Shown: in pieces, positions 1 to 6,073 of the stretch
How positions within the stretch are numbered: the first letter of the stretch is position 1
How the letters are laid out: the number at the start of each line of letters is the position of its first letter
Virus record (IMG/VR): IMGVR_UViG_3300025138_000481
Span: 1-20,659 of that record
Strand: one strand, 5' to 3'
DNA from: a virus
DNA length: 20,659 nucleotides
Program-made: the position numbers and the translations under genes
Notes under the pieces: generated by a model
Seen by the model: the letters and a program-made list of their open reading frames with translations, nothing else
Told to the model about the DNA's origin: nothing
The model's database searches: none

Positions 1-357
1 ATCTTTAAATTTCTTTGTACTACTACCAAGATCAAAACTACTATCAGTACTAGGAAGTATGTCACCTTTTGTTAATATACCGGTAACAACGGGAGTTGAA
101 CTTGAGTCAATTTGAATTAAAAGCTTATCGTTACCAGGCGTATAGAATTTTTCTAATCCATTACCGACATTAAATTCATAGTTTTTAAACGCAGCTTCTG
201 CAGAATCAAATACTAGTATCTGACCATCGGATTTTGTGCTAACTTTAAAATCAGAAAAGTTATCAATCGATAGATCGGTTTGCGCAGTGGAAATCGGTGT
301 TCCAACGACAATCTTTTTAACAAATGTTTGTTGACCAGTTGTGACCTTAATTGCCAT
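1..357 (-). CDS. Tail-fibre-like structural protein, N-terminal 119 residues (runs off left edge)
   Basis: My translation from the ATG at 357-355 is open for 119 codons to base 1, so the C-terminus lies outside the window. It begins MAIKVTTGQQTFVKKIVVG. It contains a DGQILVFDS stretch followed by GNGLEKFYTPGNDKLLIQID, and ends near LPSTDSSFDLGSSTKKFKD. The DxxFDLGSSxKKFKD phrase commonly precedes 'LYLSG...' repeats in fibre and structural proteins of T4-like marine phages, so a long beta-rich fibre is likely. A good ribosome site (GAGGAAC) precedes the ATG. The upstream 116-aa gene ends 7 bases away, so the two are probably co-transcribed from the late promoter at 766-773. Family assignment is from memory of sequence style; the exact fibre type and receptor are unknown. 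Confidence 0.75.
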   Translation of the reverse strand, partial: MAIKVTTGQQTFVKKIVVGTPISTAQTDLSIDNFSDFKVSTKSDGQILVFDSAEAAFKNYEFNVGNGLEKFYTPGNDKLLIQIDSSSTPVVTGILTKGDILPSTDSSFDLGSSTKKFKD

Positions 358-364
358 TAGTTCC

Positions 365-715
365 TCATTTAGTTACGGAAGGAGTTACTTGAATGCGACC
401 TTCAAGAACTCTTTCAACAATAGTATTTCCTGAGCTATCACTATGAGCTATTTCAACGTCATATACGTGTCTTCCAGCTTTTAATAAATCAGTTTGAGAG
501 TTAGTAAGAGAAAGTATGGCAGTACCACCAGTATTACTTGTAATCTGCGCGGTAAATGGAGTCGTCTCTGAACTATCACTGTTATAAGTCTTTTTAACTT
601 TACCTGTTACGGTATAGCCTAAGAGATTCTTAGCAGCTCCGTTTGTGTCAACTAAATGTAGTTCTATAGTGGTGTCTGTACCTTGGTCCAAGGTAAATTC
701 GTGATACTGGGCCAT
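365..715 (-). CDS. Small beta-rich virion protein (116 aa)
   Basis: This 116-residue protein starts MAQYHEFTLDQGTDTTIELHL, then has a D.NG.AKNLLGYTVTGKVKK segment and ends VERVLEGRIQVTPSVTK. The pattern 'fold of low-sequence beta strands, Q-G-x-T/D-T-x-x-x-x-L, then D-x-x-G-x-x-x-x-L-x-G-Y-T' is one I associate with small immunoglobulin-like proteins next to fibre genes of tailed phages, including BppU-type N-domains. There are no cysteines and no membrane segment. The ATG at 715-713 has an AAGGA ribosome site about 8 bases upstream, and a TATAAATA late promoter lies 51 bases upstream. It is probably an adaptor or minor structural protein of the tail tip or fibre. That role is an inference from context. 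Confidence 0.7.
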   Translation of the reverse strand: MAQYHEFTLDQGTDTTIELHLVDTNGAAKNLLGYTVTGKVKKTYNSDSSETTPFTAQITSNTGGTAILSLTNSQTDLLKAGRHVYDVEIAHSDSSGNTIVERVLEGRIQVTPSVTK

Positions 716-738
716 GAAATGTTCCTTATTTCTTTGTC

Positions 739-752
739 GGACGAAACCGCCC
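739..752 (-). other. GC-rich hairpin in the late mRNA leader
   Basis: On the minus-strand RNA this reads GGGCG-GUUU-CGUCC, a 5-bp stem (one G-U pair) with a 4-base loop. It stands out in an AT-rich leader. It lies between the predicted start of the late transcript and the ribosome site of the 116-aa gene. It is not followed by a U run, so it is not an obvious intrinsic terminator. A role in 5'-end stability or translation is possible but unproven. Confidence 0.3.
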
Positions 753-765
753 CTGCCATTTAAAC

Positions 766-773
766 TATTTATA
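766..773 (-). promoter_or_regulatory. T4-type late promoter (TATAAATA)
   Basis: Read on the minus strand, bases 773-766 are TATAAATA, the exact element recognised by the T4 late sigma factor gp55 with sliding-clamp activation. It sits in the only sizeable non-coding gap of the window, between the methyltransferase-like gene and the 116-aa gene. Transcription would start near 760, giving a leader of about 45 bases that carries a GC-rich hairpin and an AAGGA ribosome site. It would restart late transcription of the fibre genes beyond the inserted cassette. Confidence 0.75.
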
Positions 774-784
774 CAAAAACAAGT

Positions 785-1336
785 TTAGACGCCAAATAAC
801 ATGAAACGATTATATTTTTTTAATTTTAATGTATGAGTCTCTAGTATCCTCATATTAATAGAATCTGCAAACTCTTCACAATTATTTTTGCAATTAATGT
901 GATCTTCTATATCAAAGTAGTCATTACTTTGTAAAACAACTAGAGCTGTGCCTTTTTTCTTTTTTATAAAATCATTTATCACTGTATCAGTAATGTGCTC
1001 ACACGAAGTACATATTATAATATCAAAGGAAGAAGGATCAAACTCTTCAATTGTCGACAACTGATATTTGACATTAGGAAACAATTTAACTTGTTTAGTA
1101 AGCGGATCCATATCAAAAGATATAACATTTTGATTTATCATATGCGCACTTAATCCGTGCCAGCCTGCCGCAACAACGATTTTAGAATCAGTATACATAT
1201 CTAAGTATGGTTTAAGATACTTAACTAACCATTTTTTGTTTTTAACTTGGTTGCTATTTACAGAATTGGCTATATCTTTAACTAATTCAATATCATTACA
1301 AGATTGTATTTTTTCAATTGCATATTTTAATATCAT
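785..1336 (-). CDS. Class I SAM-dependent methyltransferase-like protein (183 aa)
   Basis: The 183-residue protein has the layout of a small Rossmann-fold methyltransferase. A glycine-containing motif I follows a beta strand (KIVVAAGWHGLSAHMI, residues 52-67). An acidic post-strand motif follows (SFDMDP, 73-78), then a hydrophobic strand with FDIIICTSCEHI (104-115) where motif IV usually lies. 'VVAAGWHG' is a weaker glycine motif than the classic E/DxGxGxG, so catalysis is not certain. The ATG at 1336-1334 overlaps the start codon of the divergent plus-strand glycosyltransferase gene within one CATG. No Shine-Dalgarno sequence precedes it. It belongs with the accessory cassette and may methylate a sugar, lipid or peptide product of its neighbours, but the substrate is unknown. 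Confidence 0.65.
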   Translation of the reverse strand: MILKYAIEKIQSCNDIELVKDIANSVNSNQVKNKKWLVKYLKPYLDMYTDSKIVVAAGWHGLSAHMINQNVISFDMDPLTKQVKLFPNVKYQLSTIEEFDPSSFDIIICTSCEHITDTVINDFIKKKKGTALVVLQSNDYFDIEDHINCKNNCEEFADSINMRILETHTLKLKKYNRFMLFGV

Positions 1337-2213
1337 GACAAAAGTTATTTATAGTTTATATATCGACATACCTGAAGAAGAACTTGATGGAGGCATTCCT
1401 TACTATGGTGAAAAAGAATCTAAGTCTTTAAAAACAAAAAGAGAAATGAAAAAATATTATGATTGGCTTAAGCAAATGCATGTCAATTATGCAAGAAATA
1501 CTGGAGTTGATTATAAATTATTTGAGTATGATAATGATTTTAAAGATTATAAGAAATGGTTTACTGATAAATATCCTGAAATTACTACATATAATATTGT
1601 AAACTTTTATAAAATTTATTTAATGTATGAGTTATCAAAACAGTATGAAGACATTCTTTATTTAGATTTTGATGCAGTGCCAGTTAGTAATAATAATTTT
1701 TTCGATACTTGGGATCTCACAAAAGGCATTGCAATACTTACAAATAAATCTCATGTTGATACAAATTTGCATACTAAGAATATAAAAAAAATTTCTCAAA
1801 GCGTAAGATCGCCTACAGCAAAATATTGGAATTGTAGAGCTTTATTATTGGAATCAAATATGTCTGGTAAAAATGAAGTATATAATACAGGTATCGTTGG
1901 AATTAATCGATATCACTTAAAAAAGTTAAATTACTGGAGTGAATTTGACAAATTAATAAGTAAAATGAATTTTTTAATTAAAGATAAAGACTCTATGTTC
2001 CCTACACATATACAAAATATTTTTGGATATGATAATGAAACAATATGGAGTTATAAGATGGAAATAAATAATGTAAGTGTACAGTATTTGACTGAAGAAT
2101 GGCATCATTTTATGGATAAATGGAATTATATTCCTAAATATACTAACATAGTTCATGTTATTAATAAGAATTTTAAATATGTAAAGGACTGGTATGAAAA
2201 GAATAATTTATAG
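1335..2213 (+). CDS. GT-A (GT8-like) glycosyltransferase, copy 1 (292 aa)
   Basis: The start is set at the ATG at 1335, giving MTKVIYSLYID. An in-frame TTG further upstream would add 33 residues that read like antisense of the neighbouring gene. The protein has glycosyltransferase-A features: ILYLDFDAVP (residues 107-116) holds the metal- and nucleotide-sugar-binding DxD (DFD, 111-113). YNTGIVGIN (183-191) matches the 'NTGV' acceptor/donor loop of GT8-type enzymes, NE at 234-235 lies in the right region, and HVINKNF (274-280) supplies a late metal-ligand-type histidine. It has no signal peptide or membrane helix, so it is probably cytosolic. It is a paralogue of the next gene, which it overlaps by 20 bases. 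No ribosome site is visible before its ATG. Donor and acceptor cannot be read from sequence. Confidence 0.75.
   Translation: MTKVIYSLYIDIPEEELDGGIPYYGEKESKSLKTKREMKKYYDWLKQMHVNYARNTGVDYKLFEYDNDFKDYKKWFTDKYPEITTYNIVNFYKIYLMYELSKQYEDILYLDFDAVPVSNNNFFDTWDLTKGIAILTNKSHVDTNLHTKNIKKISQSVRSPTAKYWNCRALLLESNMSGKNEVYNTGIVGINRYHLKKLNYWSEFDKLISKMNFLIKDKDSMFPTHIQNIFGYDNETIWSYKMEINNVSVQYLTEEWHHFMDKWNYIPKYTNIVHVINKNFKYVKDWYEKNNL
1346..1353 (-). promoter_or_regulatory. Possible late promoter for the methyltransferase-like gene
   Basis: Bases 1353-1346 on the minus strand are an exact TATAAATA. It lies inside the first codons of the divergent glycosyltransferase gene, only 9 bases before the methyltransferase-like ATG. 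A T4-style start about 5-7 bases downstream would give an almost leaderless mRNA, which agrees with the missing ribosome site. However, these bases also encode part of the VIYSLY stretch shared with the neighbouring paralogue (IIYSIY), so the match may be accidental. Confidence 0.35.
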
Positions 2214-2973
2214 TATATACACTAATAATTTAGATGCACATACATCTGCTACAGATTTTAAAAAATCACAATTTGAAAAATACAAACATAAACTAGAAGA
2301 AAGTCAAAAGCAGTATGCTAAACTTTGTAATGCAGATTATACATTGCATAAAACTTCAACAGTAGATTATAATGATGTACAGTTTGAAAAGTTACTTTTA
2401 CTGGAAAAGCATGCAGAAGATTATGATGAAATGCTGTATTTAGATTTTGATGTCGTGCCAATGACAAAGGTTAATTACTTTGAGTTTCATGATATGAACA
2501 AATTAACTAGTTACGGATTAATAAGAAAACCAAAAGAAACTGATTTAAGAAAATGGCTACGTAAGGGCAGGCAACAACACCAGCAAAATGTTTATGTAAA
2601 AACTTGTGCAAAAAACGCTATGCTATCTTTAAACGGAATAAATGGAAATGATTTATTAATAAATACTGGTGTGATAGGTTGCAATAGAAACATAGCATAT
2701 CAAATTAATTTTAGTAATAAAAAAAATATTTTATATGATGTTTTAGAAGAAGCTATAGAAGATAATTTATATCCTAATGAAATAAGTAATTCTTTTTTTC
2801 ATAATAATGAAGTATATCTAAGCTATATAGTAGAGAAATATGACATACCCTATGCAGATATAGGTATGCCATGGAATTTTATTTTAGACGGATACTGCAA
2901 AAAACCATCTGCAGCAGCTCATTTGCTGCATCATGTTAATAAAGAATTCGAGATAAGTTTTGGAAAAATATAA
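2194..2973 (+). CDS. GT-A (GT8-like) glycosyltransferase, copy 2 (259 aa)
   Basis: The protein starts MKRIIYSIYTNNLD and keeps the landmarks of the preceding gene in the same order: MLYLDFDVVP (residues 80-89, DFD at 84-86), INTGVIGCN (156-164), NNE (204-206) and HHVNKEF (246-252). It is therefore a diverged tandem duplicate within the GT-A fold, with the DxD metal site intact. The ATG at 2194 is inside the end of copy 1 (20-base overlap) and has a clear AAAGGA ribosome site, unlike the other cassette genes. That suggests coupled translation with copy 1. The two copies probably add sugars to related or successive acceptors. The specificity is not inferable. Confidence 0.75.
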   Translation: MKRIIYSIYTNNLDAHTSATDFKKSQFEKYKHKLEESQKQYAKLCNADYTLHKTSTVDYNDVQFEKLLLLEKHAEDYDEMLYLDFDVVPMTKVNYFEFHDMNKLTSYGLIRKPKETDLRKWLRKGRQQHQQNVYVKTCAKNAMLSLNGINGNDLLINTGVIGCNRNIAYQINFSNKKNILYDVLEEAIEDNLYPNEISNSFFHNNEVYLSYIVEKYDIPYADIGMPWNFILDGYCKKPSAAAHLLHHVNKEFEISFGKI

Positions 2974-2980
2974 AGAAATA

Positions 2981-4147
2981 ATGCGTAAAAACAAATCGCT
3001 TTGTCCTGCTGCTTTTAAAGAAATTTATGCAGACAATGCTGGACGATATAGATTATGCTGTCATGCAAAAGCTAATAAAAAAATAACTACTTATAATGAA
3101 GATAGAACACTTCCCTTTGATTATTTTCTTTCAGAAGAGATGGAAGAAATAAGACAGAAAATGTTTGAAGGAGAGTTATTGCCTGAATGCAAAACTTGCT
3201 ATCAAATAGAAAAGGATTCAGGCACATCTTATAGAGAAAAACAATTTTTAAGACATGGAGTTGATACACAAATAAGAGATGTTTTTATAAAATTAAGAAT
3301 GTTTGGTAACTATTGTAATTTAGCATGTTATATGTGTCATCCATACAATTCTACAGAAAGACAAAAAGAATTAAATAAAATATTTCCAAAAACAAATACA
3401 GAGCTTTATGATAAGTTTATTAAAAAAGATTTAAACGTAACTGATTCAGTAAAATACAATCACAAAGATTGGGGTGAGTACTTACAACACATATTAGACA
3501 ATATGCATCTTATAAAATATATTCATATGACTGGTGGTGAACCATTACAACTTCCAAAGTATTGGCAATTTTTAGAAGCAATACCAGAAGAGCATGCTAA
3601 AAACATTAGAGTTTCTCAAGATAGCAATCTAACAAATATTCATTATAAAAATAAAAGTATAATGGATATAGCACCTAAATTTGAAAGGTTTCATGTAGGT
3701 ATTTCTGTAGATCATTATGGCGATAAGTTATCATATATGCGTTATCCAATTGATGTTGAAAAATTTGAATACAACTTAAGAGAAATTTCAGAATATGATG
3801 TGTATTATAAGGCTAATTGTACAATATCAATATTAAATATTGATAACATATTACAAATTCGTGACTACTATACTAATAATTTTTATATAAAAGGCGGAAT
3901 AGAATTTAGAAACATAGTAAGAGGACCAAAATATCTTAGTATAAGAAACTTACCTCAAAAAATGAAAGATGAATATATTGAAAAGTATTATGAGTTTCCT
4001 TACATTATAGCTGAACTTAAACAGCCTCAAAACAAACCGCATGATCAGTTTATGGAGTATTGTGATAGATTATCAAAAAATCGTAATTTAGATTGGCGGC
4101 CGATGTGGAAAGATTTTATTAAAAAATATGAGAGTAATATGCGTTAA
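2981..4147 (+). CDS. Twitch-type radical SAM enzyme (388 aa)
   Basis: The radical SAM cluster motif is plain: CNLACYMC, C112-x3-C116-x2-C119, following a KLRMFGNYC strand. The SAM-binding motif TGGEP is at 184-188. Upstream, C8, C26-C27 and the pair C70/C73 (PECKTC) form the N-terminal cysteine set seen in twitch-domain radical SAM proteins, where a CP...CC start and an 'LPECxxC' pair bind an auxiliary Fe-S cluster. Such enzymes commonly modify peptides or small molecules by radical chemistry. I chose the ATG at 2981; an in-frame TTG at 2960 would add 7 residues and overlap the previous gene. The ribosome site is weak (AAAGAAA). The gene lies 7 bases after glycosyltransferase copy 2 and overlaps the next gene by 20 bases, so they form an operon. 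The substrate is unknown. Confidence 0.85.
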   Translation: MRKNKSLCPAAFKEIYADNAGRYRLCCHAKANKKITTYNEDRTLPFDYFLSEEMEEIRQKMFEGELLPECKTCYQIEKDSGTSYREKQFLRHGVDTQIRDVFIKLRMFGNYCNLACYMCHPYNSTERQKELNKIFPKTNTELYDKFIKKDLNVTDSVKYNHKDWGEYLQHILDNMHLIKYIHMTGGEPLQLPKYWQFLEAIPEEHAKNIRVSQDSNLTNIHYKNKSIMDIAPKFERFHVGISVDHYGDKLSYMRYPIDVEKFEYNLREISEYDVYYKANCTISILNIDNILQIRDYYTNNFYIKGGIEFRNIVRGPKYLSIRNLPQKMKDEYIEKYYEFPYIIAELKQPQNKPHDQFMEYCDRLSKNRNLDWRPMWKDFIKKYESNMR

Positions 4148-4685
4148 CACTGGAGACAAGTATGATCAGTGGTACACAGATAATCTGAAACATATGATAG
4201 ATACTTATTCTCAACTTAAATACAATTCATTTGAAGTTATTACGAAAGAAATATACGGTGGTGTTTATGATAAACTCCAGATGTTTGATAAATTTAGAGA
4301 TGGGCAAAATATTTATTTCGATTTAGATGTTTTAATAAAAGGTGACTGTAATCAGTTCTTAAAACAAGATCTTACCGTGTGTCATGCATGGTGGAGAAGA
4401 GCATTTCATACACCATTAAATTCTAGCATTATATCTTGGCAAGGTGATAGATCTGGAATATTTAAATTTTGGAATGATGACTGGATAGCTATGATGAGAG
4501 AGTATTACAGAGGTATAGATCAATATCTGTATGAAGTTTATCGCCCTAAGACTTTTACTGAAGGCTTTTGTTCATTTCAAACAATAACTACTGAAAAAAA
4601 GTATAACGTATATTTATTTAATCAAAGGCACGAATATATGAAATCTACTCACTGGTGTCAGAAGTACTTTCTACAATATCAATAG
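4128..4685 (+). CDS. Small GT-A-type glycosyltransferase (185 aa)
   Basis: The protein begins MRVICVNTGDKYDQWYTDNL and carries NIYFDLDVLIKGD (residues 61-73), a DxD motif (DLD, 65-67) at the end of a hydrophobic strand as in GT-A enzymes. LNSSIISWQGD (97-107) resembles the 'NSSvm.W' loop of a family of short glycosyltransferases that I have seen in marine phages and bacteria. It is distinct from the two GT8-like paralogues: shorter, with a different N-terminus. The ATG lies 20 bases inside the radical SAM gene. Its 3' end overlaps the oppositely oriented 169-aa gene by 41 bases (4645-4685), marking the boundary of the cassette. At 185 residues it is near the short end for the fold, but no frameshift is evident. 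Confidence 0.65.
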   Translation: MRVICVNTGDKYDQWYTDNLKHMIDTYSQLKYNSFEVITKEIYGGVYDKLQMFDKFRDGQNIYFDLDVLIKGDCNQFLKQDLTVCHAWWRRAFHTPLNSSIISWQGDRSGIFKFWNDDWIAMMREYYRGIDQYLYEVYRPKTFTEGFCSFQTITTEKKYNVYLFNQRHEYMKSTHWCQKYFLQYQ

Positions 4686-5154
4686 CCATCTTTAAAGCTT
4701 CCATGATACTTTTAGATTTTCTTAGCTCAGCTTTCTTTGTTCTGTCGGTACTACTTTTAATTTGATCTAATTCAAATAGCTGTAACTTAAACATAAAAAG
4801 CTTTTCTTTATCTTCTTCAGGATCAAATGGTTTAAAGATAGCGGCAGTTATGGCTTTATATATGTCTGTATTGATTGAATCAATGTCATAAACCATGCCT
4901 CTACTCTTAGCAATTTCCATAACCTGATCTTTATAAGCATTATCAGATGCTCTAATATTTTTATAAGTTAATTCATGCAACGTGTCAATGTCAATATGTG
5001 TTAACAATTCTTCCCAGCTAACGTCACCTTCTTTAGCTTCGATATATTCTACTCTTGTTTCTTTACCATCAGGAGTAGTCCAATATGCTTCAACTATAGT
5101 TCTTTCATTGTCTGAAAAATGTGCAGTTAAAAACTCATGCCCTTTAATAGCCAT
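4645..5154 (-). CDS. Conserved-style phage protein of unknown function (169 aa), last of the fibre operon
   Basis: The protein starts MAIKGHEFLTAHFSDNERTIVEAYW, has HIDIDTLHELTYKNIR in the middle and a charged, helical C-terminal third ending VESTSDTSE. It is acidic and predicted mostly helical, with no membrane segment or cysteine, so it is unlike the beta-rich fibre proteins beside it. A strong ribosome site (AAGGAG) precedes the ATG, 2 bases after the upstream stop. Being last in a tail-fibre operon, it could be a fibre-assembly chaperone, but I see no motif of a known chaperone family. Its end overlaps the convergent glycosyltransferase gene. Real gene: confident. Function: unknown. Confidence 0.75.
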   Translation of the reverse strand: MAIKGHEFLTAHFSDNERTIVEAYWTTPDGKETRVEYIEAKEGDVSWEELLTHIDIDTLHELTYKNIRASDNAYKDQVMEIAKSRGMVYDIDSINTDIYKAITAAIFKPFDPEEDKEKLFMFKLQLFELDQIKSSTDRTKKAELRKSKSIMEALKMAIDIVESTSDTSE

Positions 5155-5156
5155 TA

Positions 5157-6071
5157 TTAGCTCCTTGTCATCTTTAAAAAATATGTGTTGACGGTAATTG
5201 CACTACCGTTTGGAAACTCTTGAGCACGATAGTCGTTAATGTTGATAAATCGTGTATTAAAAGAACCGCTTCCATTTAATCTTGTATCTACCATGCCTGA
5301 CCCTCTATTATTACCAGCGCCATTTATACTATAAACGATGCGTGATCCAGAAGTATTTACAGTATGATATCTTATTTCAGCTAAAAACATGGCATCTAAG
5401 GTTGCATCACTATATGCTTGTAAGTTACTGCTGTCATCTAGTTTAAGTGGTGCTGTATATGATACCGCACTTTCCGCATTCTTTCTAAACAAATAATAGT
5501 TTGTAATTGTTGTAGGTTGATCTTGTGTTTCAGTAATACCGCCTGCAGTGTAGGCTCCAGTGTTTGCACGTGTGTCACTAAAGACAGGAGTGCTCGATTT
5601 TAATGAATGACCAGATAAAGAAGTTGCAGTGTGTATTTTAAATATACCTGGTCTATCATTACCATCAGTTAAGGTAACTATTGCAGAAGAAATAAAAGTA
5701 TCGAACATATCAGTAGCACTCATACATTGAATATCACTACCATTCCAAAATACTGGATAGGCTCTATTATTAGTATCAGATTGACTAACACTTGCATTTT
5801 GTTGACTTATCTTATCATACGAAACTGTGATCTGACTTGGCTCTGCAGTCTCTCCTTCAGTAGGAAACCTATTAGTGAATGATCTTGCAGCACCAGCTTG
5901 CATTCTTGTATCACTTATTGCCGTAAGACTTCCACTACTTGAAACAACATTTAATGCAGCACTAGGATCAGTATGAGAGTTTATAGCTCTATTAACTAAC
6001 TGAGTAACCATTGTGGAAGACATTTCACGAAGACTACTTCCATCCCAATATAAAGGCGTTCTTACTGCCAT
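5157..6071 (-). CDS. Virion protein made of three ~100-residue repeats (304 aa)
   Basis: The protein consists almost entirely of three related segments, at about residues 5-98, 105-200 and 206-302. Each opens with a P-x-hydrophobic phrase (PLYWDGSSLREMS; PVFWNGSDIQCMS; PLKLDDSSNLQAYS). Each has a central (S/V)DTR (residues 53-56, 165-168, 261-264) and ends in a beta strand (ITVSYDKI; ITNYYLFRK; ITVNTYFLKM). The first two keep W-D/N-G-S; the third has lost the tryptophan. Such a triplicate is expected of a tail-fibre tip or adhesin domain. The ATG follows the repeat-fibre stop by 2 bases with an AGGTG ribosome site, so the pair is translated together. I do not recognise the family, and receptor binding is inferred from position. 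Confidence 0.75.
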   Translation of the reverse strand: MAVRTPLYWDGSSLREMSSTMVTQLVNRAINSHTDPSAALNVVSSSGSLTAISDTRMQAGAARSFTNRFPTEGETAEPSQITVSYDKISQQNASVSQSDTNNRAYPVFWNGSDIQCMSATDMFDTFISSAIVTLTDGNDRPGIFKIHTATSLSGHSLKSSTPVFSDTRANTGAYTAGGITETQDQPTTITNYYLFRKNAESAVSYTAPLKLDDSSNLQAYSDATLDAMFLAEIRYHTVNTSGSRIVYSINGAGNNRGSGMVDTRLNGSGSFNTRFININDYRAQEFPNGSAITVNTYFLKMTRS

Positions 6072-6073
6072 TA

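Noticed and set aside
1304-1332. Sigma70-like promoter before the first glycosyltransferase
   Set aside because: A TTGTAT / TTAATA pair with 17-base spacing is too weak, and its start point would fall after the ATG.
1236-1334. N-terminal extension of the first glycosyltransferase from an upstream TTG
   Set aside because: The added residues are antisense to the methyltransferase-like gene, and the paralogous neighbour starts at the position equivalent to the ATG at 1335.
4313-4320. TATTTATT near-matches to the late element (also near 4611, 9430 and 10096)
   Set aside because: One base off consensus, inside genes and not placed before a start; expected by chance in AT-rich DNA.
4686-4730. Intrinsic terminator after the cassette
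   Set aside because: Only a short AAAG/CTTT pairing is visible; no stable stem followed by a T run.
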